DNA of 64,000 nt. Source: Trichosporon coremiiforme (Eukaryota; Basidiomycota; Tremellomycetes; Trichosporonales; Trichosporonaceae). The stretch lies in assembly GCA_039545355.1 (NCBI GenBank), contig BCJJ01000011.1, positions 746,642-810,641 on the forward strand, given 5' to 3'. A program made the position numbers and the translations under genes. How positions within the stretch are numbered: the stretch's first letter is position 1; each line of letters starts with the position of its first letter. Of this stretch, positions 20,303 through 31,878 are shown piece after piece. The notes below the pieces were generated by a model. The model did not search any database and was not told the origin of the DNA. It worked only from the letters and a program-made list of their open reading frames with translations.

Positions 20303-20965
20303 CTCTGGGCGAGCGGGGCACCGCCCATCGCACCCGGTAGTCCCGCCCCCGTCCAAGCACTTGCTCTCCCAGCAACAACCTCGGTACTCCTTAACAAGAG
20401 CCGGACCGTCTTTTTCAACCTGCTGGGGTCCCCGACCGACACCGACGTTTCCTTGTGTTTTGAAGCGCTACACAACGGGGAAGCCGTCGAGTGCGTCATT
20501 CAGCTGAGAGCGCATTCGAGTGTCTCCGACCAGCTGAAGACCCGCGCCGTCTGGACAGGGTCCGGCGGCCAAGCAGTCGAGAGGAACCCTCCGCGCTCTC
20601 GCTACCTGGACGTCAATGCAGCGCTCGTGTCGCGTCGTCCCCGGGATTGGGGCACGCTCACCAACATGCTGCTCCTCGGCCCCAGCGTCAAGGCGTATTT
20701 CACCGGCATCTTCATCCGTCGCGTGGGCAAGCCCGCCCTCGCTCCGCACTACGGCGTGCCCTTTCGGGGCACTTAAGTGTCTCCAAGCGTCTTCCAGGTC
20801 ATCACCGAAGCACTTGCCCCGGGAAACAAGATCAGGTTCGGTCTGAAGCGTGCCGGCGCTCAAATGCCAAGTGGTTCATCGAGCAACCGCTACAGCGACG
20901 ATGGGTTTGAGCGATCCTTCCTTCACAAGCTCACGGTCTACGAGTCTGCTTGGGCCGCGCTCTAG
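20303..20965 (+). pseudogene. Degenerate gene of unknown family, copy 1 (one in-frame stop)
   Basis: One frame is open from 20303 (just after a TAG) to a TAA at 20774-20776, then continues open in the same frame to a TAG at 20965. No ATG is present near the start, so the 5' part is missing or lies in an unseen exon. The translation resembles the copy downstream at 21.3-21.8 kb: AVECVIQLRAHSSVSDQLKT matches LATCVERLKSHDSLEDQADT, and APGNKIRFGLKRAG matches RNGNSFRFGLHHTG. Shared pattern over about 150 residues shows that both were once protein-coding. I do not recognise the family. A short intron spanning the TAA is possible but has poor splice signals. Confidence 0.55.
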
Positions 20966-21066
20966 TTATCAGCATGAGGTTGGCCGAGCCTCACCGCGGT
21001 TTTCATCGATCCTCAAGTCGCCGTCCCTGTGGTCATGCACAACAAGCAGGCTCATATTAACAAGGC

Positions 21067-21800
21067 TTGAGGGGGGGGGCTACAAGCCCAAGGATCTCGA
21101 CGCCGCCCGTCGCAAGCTTGCGCCCTTTGTGCCCTCCGAGGCTGATCGTGTCGTCATGGAATACTGGAAGATGTGCCAGGGCAAAGTTTCCATCGACCGG
21201 GCACCTCAGCAGATCAGCAATGTGGGGAGCAACGAAGACCTTGCCCGAGCTCGGCCCCGGCATCTCCAGCAGCAAGGCGCGATGCTTATGGAGCGCTTGT
21301 GCAGTCCACCACCGGTGCTGTCTGCACCATCACCTTCCCCGTCAAGTACGATGGTCAACTCGCTACCTGCGTCGAGAGGCTGAAGTCCCACGACTCTCTG
21401 GAGGATCAAGCGGACACCAGAGCGCAGTGGCGCGGAACGGTCAAGCTCTCACCGGTGGAGCTCAACCCCGACAGACGGTCAAGCTCCTACCGGTGGAGCT
21501 CAACCCCGACAGCCAGCAGTTCACAAAGGTGACTGCTATGCTGGCAATCCCCACCTACCCCGCAACTGGGGTACGTTGCAGATCATGCTTCCGACCGGGC
21601 TCCCGGCAGTCGCCATTTGATCTACAATTTCCATCAAGGTCGCCGGTGGGAGGCTTGGGTTGTCCTACCACGTCTCATTCAAGGGAACGGTCGTTCCAGA
21701 CAACACGTTTGCGAAGATGGCCACTGCGTTCCGGAACGGGAACTCCTTTCGTTTCGGCCTCCATCATACCGGCATCCCGCCTTCCTCATCGACCCAGGAT
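21067..21800 (+). pseudogene. Degenerate gene of unknown family, copy 2 (several frameshifts)
   Basis: Coding-like segments lie in three different frames: an upstream piece (LDAARRKLAPFVPSEADRVV), a middle piece (AVCTITFPVKYDGQLATC and on) and a distal piece (LGLSYHVSFKGTVVPDNTF). The middle and distal pieces match copy 1 in order. One frame change is explained by a 38-bp tandem duplication at 21437-21512, which is not a multiple of three. No single chain of spliced exons restores the reading, so this is best called a pseudogene. The function of the ancestor is unknown. Confidence 0.5.
21437..21512 (+). repeat. 38-bp tandem duplication inside the degenerate copy 2
   Basis: Two near-identical units (21437-21474 and 21475-21512) start ACGGTCAAGCTC and end CTCAACCCCGACAG. 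They shift the reading frame. Confidence 0.85.
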
Positions 21801-21809
21801 AGGCCGTTT

Positions 21810-21881
21810 GCCGCCTGGTCCATGCGCGCCGCCGGTGGGACTCGCGCCGCCTGGTCCATGCGAGCCGCCGGTGGGGCTCGT
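21810..21881 (+). repeat. 36-bp tandem duplication
   Basis: Two units (21810-21845 and 21846-21881) start GCCGCCTGGTCCATGCG, with three differences between them. Confidence 0.8.
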
Positions 21882-24316
21882 CGCCGGTGCAGGCCAGGAG
21901 CAGCCGATCGGAGCTGTATACCTTCTATGGTGGGCAACGAGGAAGCGAGGGGCGGGTCGGCCGACAAGTTCTCGACCTTCGACTGCGTCTCACCCGAAGG
22001 AAAACCAAGTCTGAGATGTTTCCAAGTTTCAGGGGGCTCAATGAAGAAGTAGAAGACTGATGCAGATGAGCTCAGCTGAAGAGGTGCAACCCCCGGCAGC
22101 TGCGTCAGAACTGCATTACGTTGACCATTGTGACACGGCTTTGCGATGACACGGTCACGAGGGTACCATTCCATGCGCCAAGTTCGAGCAGCGTCGTTGT
22201 TGCTGCGCGGTGCCTGCACCAGGTCGCGCGCGTTGGCACTCATCATACTCACGCCTGTACACTAACCCTGCCAGATCGAAGGCTGACACGGACCAGTGGC
22301 GTCGGCCAGGAGATGACTCCAGCAATACCTCCAAGCACCCTCAACCCGAGGGTGCCAGTCGCTTGCCAGCCTTCTCACTCGCAACGCCCCTACAGGGATC
22401 GCCGAGCTGTGACACACGGAGGGGGCTAGCTCTTTCCGCCTCGGTCCAACCCCTGTGAAGTCGAAGCTATTGAGCTTTGTCCCCTCGACTGCTCCCCGAT
22501 TTTCAAGCCTTGTCCGATCGACCGTGCTAGTGATGAACAGCACCAGTGACGCACGCACAACGGAACACGATGAGAAGTCCCGGCGGACCAGCTCAAGGAA
22601 ACTAACCACTACTCACGCACAACGCTGCTCACGGCTACTAGTGGCTCAGTGCTCTAATTCTTCGTGTGACGTTCATGAAAGCGCCGTGCGGATCCCCCTG
22701 CTCGCAGCATATGCTGATCTCTTCTCAGACCGGTCCAGACTTCAGCGACGCGGATGTTGGGTGGCAGCCCGCTGAAAGTTCGAGAGCCACTGTACTGCAC
22801 CTTCACCCCCACGACATCCAAAGGCCCCGCTGCCGCCGCCCCCAATTGCCCGCCCAGCACAGCGGCGCTCTACCATCCTTCCGAGTCTCCTTTTATTTTC
22901 CATAACACATCCCTCGACATCCAGCCTCGTCCCAGCAACAGGAAACGGCAGTCTTGTGTGTGAGCACGGCCGGTCAACAGCTAACTGGGAGATCATGAAC
23001 AAGCAGCACACTACGAAGCAGGAGCAGCAGCCGAAGAACCAGCCTGCTGCTGGACTGCGGCAGCCCGCGAGCCAGCAGCAGAAGCAGAAGACTGCCAAGA
23101 AGTCGTCGCCGGATGGCCATCCCGACAACACCACCTATGACGATTACCGCGCCGCCATCGTGCCCGGTTTTTGCGAAGCGGAGCTCAGGCGACAGGACCA
23201 GGTACGGCTCCCTCTTCACGTGTTCCACCTCCTGCTCACACCGGTCGACTCATCCTCTGCACTGGCATGGCGTACACAAGCAGAGCATGGCCCCACCTGG
23301 ACATTTGGCCGGAATGAATCGAATAAACGGAGCCGACGTATCGGTACAAGCGGGGCCCTCACAGGTCTTGGTGACTGCAGCGAAATCCGAAATCTTGGAT
23401 CCCCACCGCAGGTATTGCTTGTACGTCATACGAAGAAGCTTGAAAGCACACCAAGACTGTTGGAAATGACTCCGCACAGGACCCTCTAGGCTCCCTCGCG
23501 GGACGCAGACGGGTAGAGGTAACCCTGTGGCGGGCGGCGGTAGTTGATATTGTTATCGAACATCGCGTAGGGCACATCCCTGGATGCTCACACCCTCGAC
23601 TGAAGGTTAGCGTTGCATCGGCCGCGGCTTGAGTGAGTGAGTTGAATGCAGGAAGTGCTGATTGTTGTGCGGGATTCATCGTTGTGATTGCGATGGCTTG
23701 AGAGCTGATGAGGAGTATGGCAACGAAAGATGGAGATGTGAAAGACAAACCGCAAGTTTGCGATGGAGGGGAGGAAGGAAGATCGCGATGTTCAGAACAC
23801 AGTCACCTGTGCGACTTGGGGCGGAAGCAACCACCCCGGTCCAGTGTGTCATCGATCTGGGTCGTGATCACGCTCCAGGCTGCACGCGGTTCATCTGTCT
23901 GCGCTCTGGATACTGTTCAAGCAAGTGCGCAACGCTGACGACAAAGCATTGAAAGAGAGTTCAAGTATGCATGCACGCATCTCTGATGCAGTAACTGCAT
24001 GGGCCAGAGTCCGGTCCCGGCCTAATGGTGGAGGCTGAATGGTCACGTGACGAACAATCAGGCACCCTGGCATGGTTTGCTGCGGCACTACCGACCACAT
24101 CCCAACGAGATCAATGAATCACATCGACGACCCTCACGCGGTCCACAAGCCAGATACAAACTCCAAACTTTGCAGGAAATTAGAGTAAATACCGCTCTAC
24201 ACGGAAATGCAACGGAATGCCACGAATAGTGCTGGGATCACTAATGACATGAAAAAGAGAGTCTAAGAGAGGGTATGGAGTTCTACGTCGTTTCTAAGCT
24301 TCTGGAACGCTTAGAT
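21882..24316. other. Gene-poor stretch with weak coding signals only
   Basis: Two weak candidates deserve mention. A Gln/Lys-rich frame begins with ATG 22995 and could end at a GTACGG donor near 23202. A minus-strand frame at 23359-23748 begins with a signal-peptide-like MSFTSPSFVAILLISSQAIA, but the rest lacks any family feature. Neither has enough support to call a gene. The remainder looks like decayed DNA. Confidence 0.4.
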
Positions 24317-27300
24317 TTAGAAGTCGTCCTCGTCAGAGAACACCTCCTCGCCCCTCTTGCGGCGCAGCATGCGCTCCTTCTTCTTCTTGCGAGCGTCAGA
24401 GGCGGAAACCTTCTTCTTAGCCTTGGCCTTCTGGATAGGGTTTCCGAGAGCATCGTACTCGACCTCCTCCTCGCCGATGACTCCATCGGGCTTGTCGATA
24501 CGGGGACCAGATCCCTGGCCCTCCCTAACAAATTAGCGGTGTTTTACGTGTAGAAATAATGGACTTACACCCAGTTGTGGCCGGAGGCAGAGAGGCGACC
24601 GTCGGCGATGGCCCAAACCTCGGAACAAACGTTCTCGGAGAACTCGCGGTTCTGTTTAAGTTAGTTTTGTACTGCTTACATAAGCTCACGTGAGTAATGA
24701 CCAACACTCCTCCCTCGAAGTCCTTGAGGGCAGCGATGAGAGCGGCAAGAGACTCGCGGTCTGACAGTCAGCGATGATTCTAAGCGAAGAAGTGGCGATC
24801 GGTGGAGGTGCGGGAGCAAATTCGCCACAGCGGAGCCAAATTTTCGCCTCCACCTCCACCCAAATCTCTACTCACCGAGGTAGTTGGTGGGCTCGTCAAG
24901 ACAGATGACGTGGGGACGACGCCAGGTGGCAGCACCGAGGACGATCTTGACCTCTGCGTTGTTAGTTATGCTCTATCGTACACTGTTAGATGACTGACTC
25001 TGTCCTCCGGAAAGGCCACGCATGGAGTTGTGGGAGACGAACTCGGGCTCGAGACCGAAGTCGGCGAAGTGCTTCTCGATCTCGCGACGAACGAGGGGGC
25101 GCATGAGACCAAGACGCTGGGCCTCCTTGGTGTCGATCTCGAGGACCTTCTTCTCGAAACCACGCGAGACGAGCTCGTCACGAGACATCCACATGTTCTC
25201 GGCGGAAGAGAGACCCTTGAACGAGACCTCGTACTCGTAAGACTGCTTAAGCTTCTTACGGGCGACGAGCTCGTCGATGGTGCGCTTGACACCCTCCTTG
25301 ACGACGGTGGCACCCTGGGCCATCTTGGCCTTCTCCTCCTCGGTCATGACGCGAGTGGCCTTGTTGAGCTCCTCAAGGTCCTCTCCGGTCTGGTAACGCC
25401 AGAGCATGTACTCGAGAGGAGTCGAGTCGAGGTGCTGGTCGATGTGGTGGAAGGCGTGCTGGGCAACGTAACCGATGACGAGGTTAGGGTGCTTCCAGAC
25501 GGTACCGCCGACGTTGGGCTCGGTCTCGCCGGTCAGGAGCTTGACGAGGGTCGACTTACCCGATCCGTTGGGACCGAGAATGGCGACACGCGACGAGAGC
25601 GAGACCTGGAGGTTGACGTTGTACAGCTGCTGCTTGGCAGAGCCGGGGTACTGGAACGAGACGTCACGCATCTTGAGGAGCGACTTCTCCTTGGTCTTGA
25701 CACCGTCAAGAAGAGGAGGGTCGGGGAGCTTGAACTTGTAGTCCTCGGCGGTGTCGAGGGCAAAGTACGAGCGGGCCTCAGGAACCATGTCAACGAACTT
25801 GGTGAGGTTACCGGGGTAACGCTTGAGCTTGAAGTTGTTGAGGTGGAGGACGTCGGTGATGGTGCGGTTAAGGAAGTCCGAGTCGTGCGAGACCATGATG
25901 GACGTGCAGGTGGTGAGCGACGTAAGGTAGTCAATGAGCCAGGTGATGTTGACGACGTCAAGGTGGTTGGTAGGCTCGTCGAGGAGGAGAATGTCGGCCT
26001 TGAAGAGCATGGCACGCGCAAGGGCGAGCTTCATCTTCCAACCACCGGAGAGCGAACCGATCGAGTCCTTCTGCTTCTCAGCGTCGAAGCCGACCGACTC
26101 GAGAGTGGTCTTGATCTCGGCCTCACGCTCGGCGTCACCGACACCGGGGAGAAGACGCTTGTCGGAGACAACCCAGTCGAAGATGGAGATGGTCTCCTCG
26201 GAGCCGTCGATGTCGTGCTGGACGTAGAAGGTACGGACCTGCGAGGGGTCGGGGAAGCCCTCGACCTGGTTGTTGACGATGGCGTTCATGAGCGTCGACT
26301 TGCCGGTACCGTTACGGCCAAGGAGACCGTAGCGGTGACCACGCTTGAGACGGAGGTTGGCGTGGTGGAGCAGGATCTTGGCACCGTAGGCAAGGTTGAA
26401 CTGGTCAATGTTACACAGGTCCTCGCCCTCCTCCTCGTCGTCAAACTTGATGTCGTCGGTGGACTCCTCGTCGGCCTTCTTCTGGAGGACCTCACGGACG
26501 GCAGGGGCAATGGAGTCGCCCTGGACGGCGAGCTCAAGGTACTTGGGGACAGCAGCCTCCCAGGTGGCCTGGTCGTAGGTGTGGGCGTTGGTAAGACCAG
26601 CGGCGAGAACACCAGCGTAGGCGACGGCGGGGTTGGCAATGTCGACCTTGGGGCCCTTGGCGGCGGCGATGGCGTCGGCGAGGTCCTTGGCAAGAGCAGG
26701 GCCCTCGGCAATGCGGAGAGGGGGGAGGTCGGTACCGTCCGAGTTCTCGGGAACCTTACCAATGCGACGGAGGGTGGCAATGGCACGGGTACAGACCGAA
26801 CGGGCCTCGGGGTCACCAATGGTCTCCTGGGTCTTGATCAGACGGGGCAGGAGCTGGGGAAGGAAGGGGCGGACGGTGTACTCGGAGTTGACGAGCTTGG
26901 ACATGTTGTCGGTAATGACGGCAACACGACGCTTGGTGGCGGTAAGACGCTCATCGAGACCACGGGTGAGGAGGGGAGCGATGAGCGAGATGGTGGGGGA
27001 AGTGACCTCAGCAACGAAGGTGGTAGCAGAAAGGAGAGTGAGGGTCTTGGGGACAAGCTCGGGCTCGATCAGAGTCTTGACGATCTGATAGGGTTAGCGA
27101 CTGAAAATCATCACAAATTGCTGCGAGCGCCACAGGGGTGGATGCTGACGTAATGCCTGCTCCACCCCCATCGGATAAATTCGGCACGCGCGATACTCAC
27201 CTCGGGAACGAGCTTCTCGATATCCTTGTTCTCAACGAGCGCGGTCGACTTGTTAAGGGTGGCCTTGGCAGCCTTCTTAACGTCGGACTTGGTGTCCCAG

Positions 27301-27951
27301 ACGGCAGCGGAAAGAACGGGGATGAGCTCGGGGGTAGCGGCAGCCATCTGGACGGGGGCCGAGACAACGAGCTGCTGGAGGATCTCCAGGCAGCCGAGCT
27401 TGACCTGCCACTTGCCGTGCTCAGTGATGTTCTTGAGGAGAGTGGGAAGGATAACGGCGGTACCCCAAGGGTTCATGGTCTGAACAATAGCCTTAACAGC
27501 GTCAACGGCAGCCTTCTGGACAGTCTTGTCCTTGTCGGCAAAGGCCTCAGTGAGGGCCGGGAAGACGGAGCCGGGGGCGGACGAGACAACGTAAGGCTCG
27601 AGGTAGATGCCGGCGCCGTTCTCGCAAAGGGTCGAGATGGACGAAGCAGCGGCCTCACGGACGGCAGCGTTCTTCTTGTCACCGAGGGCCTAAAATTGGT
27701 CAGCCACAATTCAATTTGCATTGAAATCGTCGATTCTCGGTGTCATGCACCCCGAGATCCGTGTGAATACTAACCTTCACGACAGCGTCGGAGAGGCCGG
27801 GAAGAGCGGCGACGCCATCCTTCTTGGCGGTGGCGGCAAGGGCGACCTGAGCCTCAGTGGCGGCGGCCTTGTCGGCAGCGAAGAGCGAAGCGGCGTCGAT
27901 AGCGCCGGCCTTCGCACCGGAGGCAGCAGCAGTAGCAGCGGGAGCCATCAT
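24317..27951 (-). CDS. TEF3: Translation elongation factor 3 (eEF3), ABC-F ATPase
   Basis: The exons are 27775-27951, 27201-27689, 24999-27084, 24876-24953, 24690-24760, 24569-24651 and 24317-24524, giving 1063 residues. eEF3 is the fungal ribosome-bound ATPase that helps release E-site tRNA during elongation. The N-terminal HEAT repeats (to about residue 330) precede ABC1 (GRNGTGKST near 478-486, [25 protein letters not shown]). ABC2 follows ([40 protein letters not shown]) with the chromodomain-like insert ([15 protein letters not shown]), and the tail is the usual Lys-rich one. Introns cut both the ABC2 signature (SGGQ/K) and its Walker B (TNYL/D). Codon use is extremely biased to C-ending codons, as expected for very high expression, and the first coding bases follow a pyrimidine-rich leader. 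Confidence 0.97.
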
Positions 27952-30900
27952 TGAACTAAAATGTCAGTTTCCGATACTTCTCGACTTGTCCGATCCATCA
28001 GTTCTTCACATACCTGATTCTAAGAGTCTATTGTTTCGATGGGTTTTTTCTAGCGAGATTTTTCTGGTCGGTCGCGATGGAGTCGATCAGAATCGATTTT
28101 TTCGATTTTTTCTAAGCGGATTAGAGAGAGTAGGCGGGAGAGAGAGTTTTACTAGCAAGCCAGGTGGCAATGCGAGAAGCCTCGGGGGGGGGAGAGAGGA
28201 TAGAGGAGAGGAGAGGAGAGGGGGGGAGAGGGTTTGATAGAGAGAAAGTAGAAGGGATTCGTTGGAGCGAGAGTTTTTAAGAAAGACTACCCCTAACGTG
28301 CTGGACTATGAGCGGGAGCAAAAATTTCATGCATAGGATAGGTCATCAGTTCACCGGGGGGGCCGGACTGGCAGCCAAGTTCGGCGAGGGGGAGCGCGAG
28401 TGGGCGGGCGGGCGAAAGAGCCAGCAGCGCCTGGCACAGTGTTCGACCACCCGTTTCAGGGTCCTCTCAGCCCCTTGGCCCTCACTTGCACCCGCGCACC
28501 GTCAATGCTCACAAGGCTCACCTCTGCGTTTGCGCCTCGGCATCCGCCCATTCACCATGTTCCTGGGACACTGGCATTCTCTTCTGCTCTCCTCTGATAC
28601 CCAACCTTAACCCTACCACGGAGCAACGGGGTTACTGCTCCGCCCACCCGTGGCGGTTGCGCTGCTATGCATGCATTACGAACCTGCCAGCTGGGGTCCC
28701 AGGGGGGGACGGGGGCAGTCCACCGCCGTGGGCCATGTCGTGGGGTATGCGATGACGCCTTCCGTCCGATGCCTCCTCATACCATGCATTCACAGTGTGA
28801 CGTTGCATCGCAGAAGCGGAACCTGCATCGCATCGCAAGCCCGCAGCGATCCTACGGGAATACGCATCCAGCAAATCCCCGGCCGAGACCGTATCTACAT
28901 GACCGGGTCACATCGCGCCCCGCCCATTCGACGATGAGACGACGGATCTTCGGATCATCGTCATAGCTGCAGCCCTAGCCATCGCAGGCAAATCTTCCAT
29001 CGCTTCGCATCAAGAATGGTCGCCACCGGGTGGCAAATCCCCCCATGCACCTCCTGGCTCGCCCCCCTTATCTCACCAGCTGCATAGCCCTTGTTCGTCA
29101 GTTACTCACCGAGAAGCACCCCGGCGAGTTGGTAGCCAACCAGAAGACAATGATCGCGCTGCTTCGCTCCCAGAGGCACAATCCTGGCCCGCGCTCGCGC
29201 ATCCAGACACCGACTCACCTTCCGTGACGAATGCCGACCCGACATGCCTGAGATACCAGCACAAATGCGCACTCCAGCCTTGCAGAGTTCAGCTGGCCGC
29301 GCAGCATCGACTCTGTGAACTTTTGCACGCAGCAGTGCAAGGATGCATAGTGAGCCAGCCATCAGGCTGTTGCGCAGCGAACAGCTGAATGTTTGGTGCG
29401 ACCCGGCCGGCCGTTACACCGAGAACACCGCCCTTGGTCGGCAATCGGGCACTGGCTATTGCTAACGGATGCCCGTGAAAGACGGACCGTCGTTCCGTGG
29501 TTCCATCCAGCTCCCATCGAGAATCCAGCATGCATGTGGTATGGGTGGCGACAGTTGCATAACCCACTGGAACGGGCAGCCCAGCGGCTCCCAGCGGAGA
29601 CCAAGGCGGAATCCGGCAGCGCGCGGGGCGTTCCCGCACAAACCCCTTGGATCTGCGCTGCCGCTGGCACATCTGGCGCGCTGACGTTCTGCCGCCCAGC
29701 TGTAGCGCATCTGGTAAGCGATGATGAAAGCGTCCTACCCAGCCCCGCGCCCATAGCGGCAGGCTTGATTACCTGATATGTCGGCTCGGGCTGCGGTGCC
29801 CACCGGGGAGGCAGGGCGCGGCGGATTCCGTCCGCATTATCTCCCGTATATCCAGTCTGTAGCATGTTGTAGCATAGACCATAGACGCCGGTGGACGGGA
29901 GCGGCCGTGGTGTAGGTCCCCGGTGTTGGTACCATGATGACGCTTGCCGAGCCGGGACAGGTCATCTGACCTCGACGCCTCCACCTGGACTCCACCTGCT
30001 GCTTGACCTAGAATTAACTCAACATCACGTGCACGTCGTGCTTGATGCACGGAGGGCCGCGAATGGTGACGCGCAGTATCTACTGCATGGTCTAGGAACA
30101 ATGCTAAGGTTCGGCAACTCGGCAGGAACTGTGAGCTGGCCTTGACCATGGACAGAAGGAAGAGGAGCGGATAACGCGAGTCAAGGTCAGGTGACTCGGC
30201 TGTGATCGAAGTTGGCGCCTGATCTTTGTCAATGGGGATCTCGAAACGACGTCGGCGGCGCTCTGGACTTGTTTCGCGGTGCATATGACATCGAGCTCAC
30301 TTTGTCACAAGCACAAGACGCTGAAGACGTCGCTGGGTTAGCATAAGAGCGGCGGAATGCCACACAACGAAATCGCCACAGGTGGCGAAGCCTCTGATTC
30401 GTCCCCTGCCTCTGGCCGCGCTCGGCGCGAATGTCTTCCCCATGCATGCCCGGCTCATTATGCATCACGCTGATAGCCGAGAGTGACCGGGCGCACATCA
30501 GTGGATATCACCAGTCACGATGGGGACATCCTTGAGGTAAATGCTCACGCGAGGCGGGAGGCGTTAGCCTTCCTCGTCTACGGATGTGTCTCCCTTTAGC
30601 AGTACGCGGCGCCAACGCAACGAAACGGGCTCAGGCGGTTCACAGACGGCGCCCATTGACTATTATTCCGACCCAAAAGCGTCAGCGTGATAACAGGGAA
30701 GCGATGCTCGCCCGGAAAGCCCTGGGTAGACCGTGCTTGCTGTAGGGGGCAGTCTCAAGCGCAAGTGCTTGACAACTGAGGGCTATCCTGAGGCAGCAGA
30801 ATCGGCCATCAGAATCTGATACCAAACTAGCAGGGATGCCTGCTGCCTGTGATTTACGCAGGCGCACATGAGGAAGCTCAACTCGAAGCCACAATAGCCA

Positions 30901-31878
30901 CTGTCGTCCGTGCTGCAGAGTACCCCTCTCGAGGGACAACGGTCTAAGCGAGAGCTCGACCATATCCGCTATCGGATTCTTGCAGGTGACTAGGGGTGGC
31001 GCAATAAGGCTTTGGTACAGAGTCGCTCGAGGCTCTTATTCGCGGGCTGATCGTTGTCGCAGCGATGTGAATGAACGGAGGCGTACAGGGACGCCACCGA
31101 CGGTTAAACGACATGTTGCCCTGCACGAAGGAGGTATCACTGCGCTGGCGCTGCGTTCATTTCTGACCGTCGGACTCTTCAGCCAGAACAGATGCTGCCG
31201 AGATATGAGCGCGTTGTCGAAGATTGATTGAATCACTGCGCAGCGCCCCTCGTGGACCGCACAGATCCACACTATGCAGACTGTCCGCCCGACTCGAGCA
31301 AGCCGTACACATTGCTCTGCGCATACAGTGCACTGTTCTGGAAGCGTGCACCCGATCTACGCACACGACATGCACACAGGCCAGGCAGCACGTTCGTGCT
31401 GTACTCGTCATGCACTGTTGGCATTGGTTGCATCAACGCTTGCGTCTGGCGACGAGGCCGCCTTGAAACACGCCCGATGATGCAACGGGGGACTCGTTAC
31501 GGCGCGCGCGCCGCTTTGGAGCCGTGATCACGCTACGGCATGTGCGTCTCCCGAAAAGTCTTCAGTCTTCGGACTAGGGCCGAACCACCACGGGCGATCA
31601 CTCGTCCCCACCCAGTCATGAATGCATGCATCGCTTGCAACCTGCTGGTTTCGAGGCGGGCACAGCATCTGCTCATCGCAGCCGAGCGCTGACTGGGGCA
31701 GACGCCGTTTGCGCCTCTGACGCGACTGGCGTACCGGCTGAAGCCGAACCCACGTGAATTACTACCCGTCCCTTTAATCGGTGCTCGAGCCTGGCCATCC
31801 GGCTGAGGCTGGCCCCACCTGGGACCATCCTCAGACTTGACCAAGTCACCGTTGCTCACCCCATCACCAACAACAACC
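27952..31878. other. Gene-poor stretch between eEF3 and the AVT-like transporter
   Basis: The first 350 bp are the eEF3 promoter and leader, pyrimidine-rich on the minus strand, including a long GA tract (28125-28250). From about 28300 to 31800 I see no reading frame with family features, no tRNA and no clear repeat array. The last 100 bp before 31879 are the leader of the transporter gene. Confidence 0.5.
28125..28250. repeat. Purine-rich GA/GGA low-complexity tract
   Basis: The plus strand is almost only G and A (GAGAGGAGAGGAGAGG and similar). On the eEF3 coding strand it is a CT-rich promoter or leader tract, common upstream of strongly expressed fungal translation genes. Confidence 0.7.

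Noticed and set aside
25030..27153. 707-codon open frame antisense to eEF3
   Set aside because: It is a shadow of extreme codon bias in eEF3. Its translation is Val/Gly/Leu/Asp-rich low complexity, lacks any domain, and spans an eEF3 intron.
27085..27200. Box C/D snoRNA in an eEF3 intron (GTGATGA seen near the 3' end)
   Set aside because: The C-box-like word is only about 30 nt from the intron end, leaving no room for a guide and D box.
28300..31800. Several 90-170-codon frames on both strands
   Set aside because: They overlap each other on opposite strands, have random composition, and lack introns, signal peptides or domains.
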